This document shows positions 51,700 through 62,832 of a stretch of DNA of 64,000 nt, one piece after another. The notes beneath the pieces are model-generated. The model had not been told where the DNA came from, searched no databases, and saw nothing but the letters and a program-made list of their open reading frames with translations. Every line of letters begins with the position of its first letter. The stretch's first letter is position 1. The stretch lies in contig CM059977.1 of NCBI GenBank assembly GCA_030490835.1, positions 35,609,676-35,673,675 on the forward strand. Direction: 5' to 3'. Origin of the DNA: Annona cherimola (lineage: Eukaryota; Streptophyta; Magnoliopsida; Magnoliales; Annonaceae). The position numbers were made by a program, and so were the translations under genes.

Positions 51700-54660
51700 G
51701 GACAAAAAAAGTGCAAATGATGTAACCGGTTCTACTAGGGACATTGTCGCCTTCCACTTGGCACTTGTCATAAGTGCAGAAAGGTTGGACATTCACTAGA
51801 GAATTGTCCAGTGTGAGTGGTATATTTTCGGTGTAAAATACCAGGGCATATAGCAAAATTTTGTTCTGCCTTTGGTGCACCAACTCCCTAACAACCTCAA
51901 AATCACAATAGGCAAGAGGGGAGACTAGTGGGGAGACAATAGAATGTGCAAAATCAGGGGGCAAGACTGATAGCAAATTTTTTTACACTACACCCACAAC
52001 AAGCTCAGACTTCAGCAAATAAAATTACAGATATAGTAAAGGTTTACAATATCTGTGCTAGAACTTTATTTGACACTGGTGCAGATTTGTCATTTATTGC
52101 ATCTGAGTTAGTCAAAGAGAATAACATATCGATGAGGCTATTGGTGGAAGAGTTAATTATTACATCACTAATGGGAGGTAGTCTTTCTATGAAGAGCACA
52201 TATTACACATGTCTTAATGGACATCAAAGGACTAGTGATACCGGCTGACTTGGTAGTGATGTCGACGAAGGACCTGAATGTAATTCTGGGATGAGATTGG
52301 ATGACCAAGTGGGAAGCACACATTAGTCCACGAATACGGAGGATTACAGTTAGCGTACCCAATCAGACGGTTCTATTTAAAGGAAATAGACGAAACATGC
52401 CACATCTAATCACAACTATGCAAGCGTTGAGGAAATTCAGGCAAGGATGTTAGGGGTTCTTTGTGGCGGTCACGACGATGACTGGGGTTGAAGTATAACT
52501 AGAGGATATCCTAGTAGTCAGAGAATTTTCTAATATTTTTCCAAAAGAATTGCCATGGTTGCCATCGACACGAGAAATTGATTTTGAGATCGATCTAATT
52601 CCAAGAACCAGTCCAATCTCAAAAACCCCATATCGCATGGCACTAGAAAAACTTAAAGAGTTGAAAGAACAGCTGCAAGAGTTAGTGTACTTGGAATTTA
52701 TTCGTCCGAGTTCATCACCTTAGGGAGAACTTGTGCACTTTGTTAAAAAGAAAGACAGCAGTACGCGAATATGCATCGATTATTAAGAAATAAACAAGAT
52801 GACAATCAAGAATAAATATCCTCTTCTACGCATTAATGATTTGTTTGACCAATTACAAGGGATGTCTATCTTTTCAAAAATAGACTTAAGGTTAGGGTAC
52901 CACCAGTTGAGGGTGAGATAAGAAGACATACTAAATATAACTTTTTGCACTCGGTATGGTCATTTTGAATTCCGGGTGATGCCATTCAGGTTGATCAATA
53001 CTCCAGCTGCATTTATGGATTTAATGAACAAAGTATTTCGTCAGTTCTTAGATTGGTGTGTAGTGGTATTCATCGATGATGTCTTGGTACATTCCAAGGG
53101 GAAGGAAGAGCATGAATAGCAGCCGAGGGAAGTATTGCAAGTCTTTAGGGAAAAGAAACTTTATGCTAAACCCAATAAGTGTGAGTTTTGGCTAGAAAGT
53201 GTTTCTTTTCTTAGACATGTGATTTGTGGTAAAGAGGTCTCTGTTGATCCAGAAAATATTAAGACTGTGCTGTCTTGTGAGAGACCAACTACAATAACTG
53301 AGATAAGAAGTTTTCTAGAATTGGCAGGCTATTATAGACGATTTGTGGAGAAATTTTCTTCCATTACGATGCCATTAACTCGATTAACCCAAAAGAGTAC
53401 CAAATTTATTTAGATAGAGGACTCTGACAAAAGTTTCCAAGAATTAAAGAATTGTTTAACCATGACACCGGTTTTCGCCCTTCCGATAGGTGGAAAAGGA
53501 TTTGTGGTTTATAGTGATGCCTTCAACAGTGATTTGAGATGTTTACTATGACAGCAAGGGAGGGTAATAGCTTATGCTTCGAGGCAGTTGAAGCTAAGTG
53601 AGCAGAATTGTCCTACCCACAACTTAGAGTTAGCTACTGTAGTGTTCACCTTAAAGATTTGGCGTCACTACTTATATGATGAAAGGACAAAGATATTCAT
53701 AGATTATAAAAGTTCGAAGTACATATTTGCCCATAAGGAGTTAAATCTTCAGCAATGAAGATAGCTGGAGTTATTGAAAGTCTACGATATTTCAATTCAG
53801 TATCATCTGGGGAGGGCAAATGTAGTGGCAGATGCTCTTAGCCAAAAAATAAAGATAGTGGTTGCAACATTGATTACTCAACAAGAGGAGTTGCTAAGAC
53901 AGTTTAAAGTCTAGAGATAGAAGTGAAATCCTCTTGAGAAGTTGCATAGCTAAGTATTTTGCAATTTCAATCCTTGTTAGCAGAGAAAATCAAGGAAGCA
54001 CAGAAGAAAGATCCACTTATTTTGAAAATATTAGATAGAATGAATCAAGGTCAATCCACTCATTTTCAGCATGAGATTGATGATATCTTAATGTTTCAAG
54101 AGAGAATCGTGGTTCCAAGGAAAGAAGAAATTCAAAGATAACTTCTTGAAGAAGCTCACCAGTCGAGATACTCTGTTTATCTTGGTAGTACCAAGATGTA
54201 CAAGGATTTGAGTCAGAGATACTAGCGAAAGAAAATGCGAGTAGAGATTGCGATATTTGTGTCTCAGTAAATCTAAAAAGGTAGAAACTGGGAGGATTAT
54301 TGCGACTGTTGGAGATACTAGAGTGGAAATAGAAACACATCACGATGGAAAGTCGAATGGATGCAGTATAGATAGTGGTAGTTCGCCTTACTAAGTTGGC
54401 ACATTTTCTACTTTACCGAATAATATATCAGATAGAACAGATGGTAGAGTTATATATGAAAGAGGTTATTAGACTCCAAGGTGTTCTTATATCTATTGTC
54501 CTTGATAGGGACAAAAGATTTGTGTATGAAATTTGGCAAACATTAGAGACAACTATGGGTATAGAGTTACACCTAAGTACTGCATATCATCCATAAATAG
54601 ATGGCCAGTCTGAAAGGACCATCCAGATGTTCTTCATGCTTGAGCTCATATGTAAATTTT
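51700..54660 (+). pseudogene. Ty3/Gypsy gag-pol remnant, chromovirus (Tekay/Del)-like
   Basis: Collinear, stop-riddled pieces on the + strand: zinc knuckles CHKCRKVGHSLENC and CKIPGHIAKFC (51760-51850); protease LFDTGADLSFI (52063-52095); RT with [18 protein letters not shown] and [10 protein letters not shown] (52800-53100); RNase [21 protein letters not shown] and [15 protein letters not shown] (53510-53730), then VVADALS; integrase with zinc-binding part and YMKEVIRLQGVLISIVLDRD (54170-54640). It ends abruptly near 54660. No LTRs or gag capsid were found. At least ten stops. The lineage is inferred from the RNase H-integrase style. Confidence 0.85.
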
Positions 54661-56557
54661 TAAAAAAAAATTAGAAACAAGGGTTAGATCAAGACTCTTT
54701 TAATTTAGTACATGTCAAGGGTTAGAGGATCAATTCCATTAATTTTCAAAGGAGAGTGATGACCAAAGAAATTACATTTCTTCCCTATACATTAGAGAAG
54801 AGAAGAAATGCAACCTCCACTACTAAAATTAGATCAACCACCCTAGGTCGGCAATAGAAGTTTTGAAAATCCGTTGAACTCTTGCCTTGTTAAACCACAA
54901 ACTCATTAAACCGTTAATCATCAACTCGGGGTGAAATTTTGTTTGGTTTTAACCTGGAATCCACCCAAAGAACCTCAATTTTAAATGTTTCAGGTTGAAA
55001 TTTTTTTGCTTTTTGGTAGAACTTTGCTCAACTGAGCCAAATCATAACGTAGTTTGCTTTTGATTGAAGATAATCCAAACCAAATAACTTAAAACCCAAC
55101 AAAATTAAATGATCTGTATACCCAAAATTTTGAACAAGATATCTTAAATTAAATAGTGCAATATTAATTTCTTTAGGTTATTAGGTAGACAACAACATAA
55201 ATAATAATATAATTATTGAATTATATTTCATAACTAACCATATACCTACTCCTTATTTAAAATACTTTCTAATGCCATTACCTTAAATATTACTTTTAAT
55301 TAAGTAGCAAAACCAATGATTTCTCAGGATATTCTATACATAAATAACATTTTCAATGATTATCAATATTGAATCACACTTCCAATGTTTTTTTAAAAAA
55401 ATTCTAATTATTTAATAATATACAAATCCATTTGATGTGAGAGTGATCATGATGGGGGTTCAACAATTGCTCACTTGATGTGAACTGAATCACCCCTTCT
55501 TACATGCATCTTCAGGAGAACACCATGTAGACCAACTTCTACATTGCACATAACATCACTTGCCATGTCGTGTTGTCCATCATGATGATAAAATCTCATC
55601 CTCTCTTGTATTAGAATACCCAGGTTGAGTAACCATTTAGATGACTAAGTGATTGACGTGAGTGTGTAAGAGTATATAAGATAGGAAATCTAATGTTCAA
55701 AGTTGGGTTGAGGTATTTAATTTGCATTGTTTACCTCTCTCCTAAATTTATTCATCATTTGCTTTGTCATCTAAGAGAATGACACAATTTAAAAAAAAAT
55801 ACCCAATCCTAGGGCTGATAGATTTTCTTAGAAAGATACAATTTTTTTGACATACTACAACAGAAGTCACCAATTGCAAACAAAAATAGCAACGGTCAAG
55901 CATTTTTGTAATTGTATTATCTATTGGAAGCATTTTGCTATTTGTTGCTATTGTGATTACATTTTTAATTAAAAAAATTATGGTTGTAATATTTTTTTGT
56001 TGATGTAATTGTCGCAATTATGACTACATCAGCAACAACAAATTTCATCTTTGCAAATTTTGTTGCAATAAAAACACAAAGATCTTAGAAGTCATTGCTA
56101 TTACTATGAATCTACTTTTTGCCTCCTGTCTCCTTAAGGGTGTTAACAACGAGTTGAATGAATTAGAGTCTAATCTTAATCCTAACCTATTTAAAAAATT
56201 TCAACCATAATCTATTTATTAACCTATTTAAAAAACCTCAATCCTAATCTATTTACAACTCATTTAGTAAATGATTGAGGGTTGTTAATGGGTTGTATAT
56301 ATGTTATAAATAAGTAAAAATCTAGCTAATTTAAGGTTGAATGTATTATTTATAATTATTATGGTAAATTAATCTACACTGTAATGACACATGGCATGTC
56401 CAAATCTTTGTCAGAAGACAAGTGTATATTCTATTCTAACATAAAGACGGACAACAATATGGTGAGATGAAGAGAGAATTAAGAGGGAGAAACAATAATA
56501 GAGATTAAGAGATGAACGATCATATACAAAGAGGGAGAGATGGAGAGAAGAAGAGAG
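54661..56557. other. No gene recognised
   Basis: AT-rich DNA. At 56137-56330 GGGTGTTAAC plus repeats of ATCCTAATCTATTTA resemble the hAT-like element at 12395-13122. Short frames have no family features. Confidence 0.5.
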
Positions 56558-58123
56558 TGTCGGTCCCGAGTTTATGGCAATACCCAAGAGGGAAGGGGTG
56601 AATTGGGTAATTAAAAATTCTTTGCTTAATTGAAAACTTTCCCCTTGTAAATTTAATCTCCTCAATGAAACGACCAGTGAGCTAGAATGAAATGGTACAG
56701 TAGAAGTATAAAACACAAGCAATCAACCCACGTTAAGAGACAACGATATATAGTGGTTCGGGCAACCTCCCCTACTCCACTCTTTCAAGCACACACCCGT
56801 TGTAGCTTGGGTTCCACTATTGTATTTTAATACAACTTACAATAGCAACTCTCTTCTAGATTCCAGCTCTAGGAGACTTGTACAATCTCAGCACAAGTAG
56901 GTGACGAGTTTCACTCCAATCATATACTACTTTGCCTTCACTTAGTTTCGATTTCTAATATTAAACCAAGTGGGAAAAACAAGTAAGCAATAAATAAAAG
57001 ATCTACACGTTACAAATTTGTGTAGGCAGTTTCAAACACATAGAAGAACTTGTGGAAGCAGTAGTTGATTGAGCAATGCGGCTTTCAGCAGTTTTAATGC
57101 ACAGTTCTTCTCCAAACTTCTTGTAGATCACTTTAAATGTAAGAGAGAGAGTGAAAGATGAGCTCATTCAATATTTTCCAACTACATTTATATTCACTTG
57201 ATGCTCCTTATATAATGAGAAGTAAATTCGAACGTTTGGTGGTAGGTGGCGCACATTAAATGCGCCAATGTTCAAAATTTTCCGACCGTTGCGAACCAAG
57301 TCACATTTGGAGTCGACTTCGGGTGCGACTTTGGTCTTCATCTTCCACTTTCAAGTTCCAGGTTCAGGTTGACTTGATCTCGGACTTGACCCAAGTCATA
57401 GGTGGAGTCAACTTCGGATGCGACTTCACCAGCCATTGATTATCTTGGAACTTCAAGATTCTATAAGTGATCTATATGATGTACATATCTTCTTTCTTCT
57501 CATGATCTTTATTAGAAGTCTTTGTTGGTGTATTATTTTACTGAAGTTGAACAATATACATGTCTCTTGAGAGATTCTTCCTTGTGGCCTTGATTCAAGA
57601 TAGTTATTTCTTCTTGGTTTAGTTGCTCAACCTTTAACAAGAAACTTTTGAATCATTATGAGGTAGCCATGTACTCGAGTCGCAGGCTTGGGTCGACTTG
57701 GACTTCGGCTTTACCCAAGTTGCATACTCAGGTCAACTTGAGATGCGACTTCACTGAAGTCGCATGATTGAGTCGACTTGGAAAGCGACTTGACTCTAAG
57801 ATTTCGAAGTCTTCAGCAAGGCCACACCCAAGTCGCATCTGGAGTCGACTTGGGTTTGCGACTTCACCTAAGTAGCAAATGGAGTCGACTTCGACTGCTA
57901 CTTCACCTGTCTTCGAGTCCCAATTTCAGTTCTAACGATTTTATGTCACTTGAAGTCAATTTTGGAGTCGATTTGAGATTGCGATTGGAACTGCTATCTT
58001 TTGAATCTTGAATTTTTAAACCTTTGCAACACTTAGCAACCTCATTAGTACTTAATTATTTCTTAAATTAAGATATTAATCATCAAAATATGGATTGTGC
58101 TTAATTTTCCTTGAATTTCAACA
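56558..58123. mobile_element. LTR-like element with AGTCGACTT array, copy 2
   Basis: 1566 bp, TGTCGGTCCCGAG...TTTCAACA. It aligns with 15651-17275 from end to end, including GTGGTTCGGGCAACCTCCC and the AGTCGACTT/GCGACTTC array (57300-57990), here more decayed. No 5-bp duplication could be shown. Its right end abuts the UGT pseudogene. Confidence 0.7.
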
Positions 58124-58129
58124 CAAGAC

Positions 58130-59078
58130 ACCATCAACTCAGCCATCTGCAGTCCAGCATGGTCGATGCAACCAAGTTAGGTGGGTGTAGGACTAGATTG
58201 CCCGTAGACAACCTAGTTAGGTGTGTGCAGGTAGAGCCACCCAGTGCAAGTTGGCACTGGTACCCTAGCTCCCACCTCCATGGTAGTCTCCAAAGGCTCC
58301 TCCATTGACCCGCCCAGTAGCTAATGCCATAGGGCTAATCGCCTAGACGGGCTTCCCCAACATCCGACTCACTGGTTGAGACTTGACCACTCGAGCACGT
58401 CGGTGGTGCTCCACAGGATACCATGTGTGTCGTCGGCAATTTGGCAGAGCTCTACCTAGTAGCAGAAAAAGACGGAAGACTCATTGTTCGGAGTGGCTTT
58501 TAGCATGTTGTTGGAGAGCTGGGAGTGGTGGATCTCGATGATAAAGAGGTTCGGTAGCATTAGGAGGTCGATAAAGGTCAGATGGTGAGGGAGGTGGGTC
58601 CAGATAGAGTTGTAGATGGCCATGGTGTTGGTTCTAGAGTGTAGAGGGAAGCATGGAAGACATCAAAGGCACATGTGACTTTGACGATCCACGCAAGGAC
58701 CATGTCGACGACAATGCAGAGAAGAGGCAGATTGACGTTGGAGACAAGGGAGGAGATGAGGTGGTGGAAGGCAAGCTGCGGGGACTCGGTAACATGGTAT
58801 GGGGCAGAGCTTTGGGCGCACGAGAGGGAGCGGGTGTGGTCAATGTTGGGGAGGAGGCTATGATCGGAGCTGTTGAAAGGGAGAGAGCGGAGACGGATGG
58901 CTGGGATTGAAAGGAAGAGGGGGTGGAGGTTGAGGAGGTTGGTGGGGGTGGCGACGATGGGGAGGGAGAGGGAAGGGTGGCGAGAGGAGAGTAGGAAGGT
59001 GAGGTCGAGAAAGGGGTTGAGGTGGCCCTGGGCCATGAAGGGGAAGATAATTATAATACCTGCTGCAGATTCTGCCAC
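58130..59078 (-). pseudogene. UDP-glycosyltransferase (UGT92-like) pseudogene
   Basis: From ATG 59078 (minus) the frame reads MAESAAGIIIIFPFMAQGHL, ATPTNLL, LRSLPFNSSDHSLLPN, the acceptor-binding half of a plant family-1 UGT. Later pieces: AIYNSIWTHLPHHLT, IHHSQLSNNMLKA, a stop, GILWSTTDVLE, then in another frame PNxVVY and AGLQMAELMV just before 58130. The sequence stops before the PSPG box that binds the UDP-sugar, where the LTR-like element begins. Stops and frameshifts are present in 58130-58580. Such enzymes glycosylate small molecules in the cytosol. The UGT92 placement is from memory of family style. Confidence 0.8.
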
Positions 59079-59289
59079 AGTGGTTGGTTGGAGTAGAGTG
59101 AGGAAGGGAGCACGAGTATGGAAGCTTTGCTAAGTCCAATGGGAGAAGGTGTTCGATGTGGGGTGCATGAGGGGGTGGGAGAAGATAAAGAGGAAGGCTA
59201 ACACGTTTCCCAATTTGAAGAAGACATGCAATATGGGTTTGTAGCTCACCGCCGATGCCACCGAGCCATGCAACAGTATTTGAAAATTA

Positions 59290-59450
59290 AATAATTAACT
59301 AACATTGGTTTGATGGTAATAGTTAACGTGGGGGTCATGTGTAATTTGGGTGAAAGTATATGGGAGTAATATGCAATTCATGAAATTATGTAGGTATATC
59401 GGCAATTTCAATTAAACTATATGGTTATATATGCAAATTGCTTGAAAAAT
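59290..59450. repeat. Partial Mutator-like MITE
   Basis: GTTAACGTGGGGGTCATGTG, GGAGTAATATGCAATTCATG and ATATATGCAAATTGC follow the right half of 30790-31196. Left half missing. Confidence 0.6.
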
Positions 59451-59566
59451 GAACATTTTATAGTGTTAGTACCAATTGGCATGTGTACGTGTAAGTTCTA
59501 CCAATAATATAACTGAGTTGAGTCGAGGCTTAAGCCCAAGTTGGCAGTGGTGATAGCAGCCAAATG

Positions 59567-60149
59567 TAGGGATGCAACTCTAGTTGGATTGCATCGAGTT
59601 TAGATGAATTCTAACTCTAAACCTACCAAGTTTAGGTGAACAATAACGCTAACTTTAACCTTAGAATTTGAGTTTAGACCATATTAATATTGGTTTTGGA
59701 ATGAAATTCAAGTTACTCTTCAATAAAAATTAGAAAAATACTAACAAAACCTATATTTTCAATCTTCAGAATTTGTAAAGAAAGGAGACATTCATACAAT
59801 TGGGTAGAGAATATACCTGTTGCTTCAACTGTGTTTTTGGCAGTGGCCATTTGCACCTACCGCTTGGTATAATAAATTAGCGTTGCTCTGGTTAACAAGT
59901 AATTTTTTACTGTAAAACATGAAACAATAGGCTGGGAGAAAAATTCATATTTATATTGGGGACATCAGGTTCAATTGGGTCCGGTTTTAGTAGCAGATTG
60001 ACGTAAGTCTGATATTGATCTTGGTTTCCGGCTAGTTGGGCTTAAACTGAGTTTGATTTGAAAAATCCTCAAAATTGGAATCCAAACTTGTTTTCTCGTG
60101 GGTTGAGTTGGCTGGGTTCATATCGACTCAGTCCCAAGTTGCAACCGTA
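59567..60149. mobile_element. hAT MITE, TAGGGGTGCAAC family
   Basis: 583 bp with ends TAGGGATGCAAC and GTTGCAACCGTA, flanked by GCCAAATG (59559-59566) and GCCAAAGG (60150-60157). No coding content. Confidence 0.8.
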
Positions 60150-60459
60150 GCCAAAGGTGGAGCCACGCGTGGCTTGTAGGGCTCGCTCTAGGGTTTTTGG
60201 ATATCTTACTTTCAAAATTATGGTCCATTTGGCCTAATCTTGCTTGCAATATGAATTCTAATTTTTTAATATTTTATTTTATATGCAAACAACAGTTAAT
60301 TATAATGCTAACGAATACTGATCTAAAAAAACCAATCCAGTTCCGTACTTATATTTAATTAGAATATTGATTTCGTGTTTTTAATAATTCTGCATAATTT
60401 ATAACGCGCTCTTTATAGAATAGCATAAGAAAACTTTGGTTGGACTTTGGCGTGATATG

Positions 60460-61927
60460 AACTTGCCTACACAATGACAAAGTCACAAGAATTATTATTT
60501 GATTTCGGCTGATCGCTTCAACCGATCAAAGCAGGGTTCCTCTTATGGGGAGGGAACGTCTCCAATGACTCTTGATTACAAGAATGAGAAACAAAACCAC
60601 ATACCCAACCGACTCTCACATACATGCCTTTTTATCTGCATCGTATAGCTACCTCACGTGCCTCATTAAACTTACTTATGCTTATGTGTAATCACAATTG
60701 TTACTCCGGCTGCTTTGCTGCTCCAGTCCTAACACTCACCACTCACCCAAGCATATTAGGCCCGTCGGGCTGAAGAACCTGGTCCTCTAGGCTCAAAGCT
60801 GCACCTACTATATCGTGCACACGCAATTTGAACTTCAGTGAGAAGCACTCACGTGGAAGCTACAGACGTGATTTTCTGCACAAGTGGTTATTTTGCTTGC
60901 ACCAAAATCCTAAAGGACCAGGTTATCGATGGCAATGTCGCCTTTTCAGTTTTCAGTCTGCTTTCCACAGCTCTATCGACTACCCTTGTCAAGATTTGCA
61001 TCTAACGAGCCAAAAACCTGGTTTTTCTCTCCTAATTTGGACAAGATAGCTTTGCAAAACCTCCTCCATGAAATTACCTTCCTATTTCTGTGAACCTCAT
61101 AAAACCACTCAAGTGCCTCTCCTTCCAAGTGGTCGTAGGTGATATCTGCACCATTAAATCCTCCGGAGTACTTGCGAGCTCAAAATAAATCCGAGCATTA
61201 AAGAATCTTGAATTCGGATCACCCGATGAAAACATTGGAAAATCCAATCGGCCATGTTGGATTGCATATGGCTGAGTTGGTGGCACTTTGGACGACTCTG
61301 TTTTAAGCCACCCTTGCCGATAATGATGCTTGGGAGGTTGTGCTACCAACCTGTCTTCCCTGGATCCGCCCCGCTAGTGTGAGTGCCGACGCATCTTCTT
61401 ACAAGAATCGAGAAGAAGGGTCATACCTTCCTGTAGTTCTTCGATCTGCTCAACAACACTGGCCATTTCCTGTTGCAATGATGACGCAAGTTGTTGCAAC
61501 GCCACGATTTGGAGGTCTGACCGTCAACCCCGCCTGCCACCAGATGATCCAGAGCTCGTGTCCGATGGCGGTTGAGATCCGTTCGCTGCTGATGACACTG
61601 ATGTTATTTCTGGAAGTTGTGCTATTTTGCGCGTTCTACATCCTCTTCTCACCAGATCTTCCAAACTGTGCTCTGATACAATTGGTACGATATACCCAAC
61701 GACAAATTCGCAAGAATTATTGATCGCTTCGACCGATCAAAGCAGGGTTCTTCTTATGGGAGGGAACGTCTCCGACGATTCTTGATTACAAAAATGAGAA
61801 AACGGAAACACATACCCAATTAGCTCTCACTTGCTGCATCGTACAGCTACGTCACGTGCCTCACCAAACCAACTTATGCTTACGTGTAATCACAAGCTGC
61901 TGCTCCAGTCCTAACACTCACCACTCA
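60460..61927 (-). mobile_element. Gypsy deletion derivative (gag only)
   Basis: Two related LTR-like ends, about 60460-60745 and 61680-61927, both closing with AACACTCACCACTCA (minus-strand start TGAGTGGTGAGTGTT). Inside the right one, minus-strand TTGTATCAGAGC is an initiator Met-tRNA primer site. Between them only gag is found. The right LTR lies directly against the GDSL pseudo-exon. CCTAC (about 60469-60473) and CCTAG (61928-61932) may be the target duplication. The inner boundaries are approximate. Confidence 0.7.
61074..61560 (-). pseudogene. Gypsy gag remnant
   Basis: The minus strand reads EMASVVEQIEELQEGMTLLL, a stop, then HGRLDFPMFSSGDPNSRFF, NARIYFELASTPEDLMVQIS, ERHLSGFMRF, the start of a Ty3/Gypsy capsid (retrotransposon gag). 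It ends near 61074 without nucleocapsid or pol. Confidence 0.75.
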
Positions 61928-61934
61928 CCTAGGC

Positions 61935-62508
61935 GCATCCCGGCGACTCAAATTTCGACACCAGCGGCATTCTTCTAGCTTCCTTGGCCCAATGGCATCA
62001 CCTTCTTCCTTAGGCGGGCTGGGCGATACTCTGATGGCAGACTGATTATTGATTTTTTGGGTATGTTCGTCTCTTTATATCTTCTTCGTATAAGTCTTCC
62101 CATTTTCATTTGATGTAATTTTGTTAAGCTGGACTGAAGGAAAATAATTTTCAAAAAGATTTTTTTTTTAAAGAAATGGTTGCATTTATAATCTATAATT
62201 GCTTTAACTTTTTTTTGATTGGTTTGTATAATATTATATCTTATTATCTAATATTACAATCAAGCAAAATCCTATCTATTTATAGAAGAGACCGCACGTT
62301 CTCTGTTATTACGAGGAAGGCCAAATGCTCTTGGAGATGAAAATTGAACCCCTATCTCCATGAGTAATGCTAACTTCCCTAACCGCGCTGCCCGTGTGAC
62401 ATAGATGTTTTAACTTTTAGATGTTGCAGTTATACACGTGAATATATTAGAGCTCTGCCGACTCTGTCGAACTTCGAAGTTTTGTCGAACAGCTTATTTA
62501 AGTGCACC
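61935..62508 (+). pseudogene. GDSL exon 1 / intron 1 pseudo-copy
   Basis: GGCGACTCAAATTTCGACAC to TGATTTTTTGGGTATG aligns with exon 1 of the 23040 gene from the GDS block to the donor, and continues into intron 1 for about 200 bp. An 11-base deletion after GGC (relative to exon 1) shifts the frame, and ATG plus signal peptide are missing. A SINE splits the intron part at 62214-62400. It is a truncated duplicate in the same orientation. Confidence 0.85.
62214..62400 (-). mobile_element. Second-type SINE in the GDSL pseudo-intron
   Basis: Minus strand: starts GTCACACGGGCAGCGCGGTT, box-B-like GGGGTTCAATTTTC, ends CCAATCAAAAAAAA. The flanks TATAATTGCTTTAACTTTT and ATAGATGTTTTAACTTTTA are an imperfect target duplication. 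The intact sequence in the 23040 gene's intron 1 (ATAGATGTTTTAACTTTT, about 23437) is the empty site. Confidence 0.75.
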
Positions 62509-62510
62509 CG

Positions 62511-62832
62511 GGTGTAAATATTTGTTTTTTTTAATTATTTTTGAAATTATTTTTACAATATTGTTATTCTAAGTATATTTAACATGTGTATCAATTTTTA
62601 CCATTTTTGGAGATTTTTAGATATTTTTTTTGAATTTTTTAAAATCAATGGCATTTTAGTAATTTAATAATTTAAAATTACTAAAATGACATTGATTTTA
62701 AAAAATTAGAAAAAAATATCTAAAAATCTTCAAAAATGGTAAAAATCGATACACATGTTAAATACACTTCGATTAACATTTGTGTAAAATTTTATTAAAA
62801 AATACAAAAAATAAATTTTTACACTCGCATGC
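62511..62832. repeat. Foldback-family MITE
   Basis: The arms (GTATCAATTTTTACCATTTTT / AAAATGGTAAAAATCGATAC) meet near 62670 around AATGGCATTTTAGTAATTTA. The ends GTGCACCCGGGTGTAAA and TTTTTACACTCGCATGCA are partly inverted. Target duplication not resolved. Confidence 0.65.

Noticed and set aside
51700..54660. Endogenous plant pararetrovirus
   Set aside because: The order gag-protease-RT-RNase H-integrase, with integrase present and no movement protein seen, fits a Ty3/Gypsy retrotransposon and not a caulimovirus.
58653..59133. Plus-strand open frames opposite the UGT pseudogene
   Set aside because: The minus strand reads recognisable UGT motifs; the plus frames are their complement.
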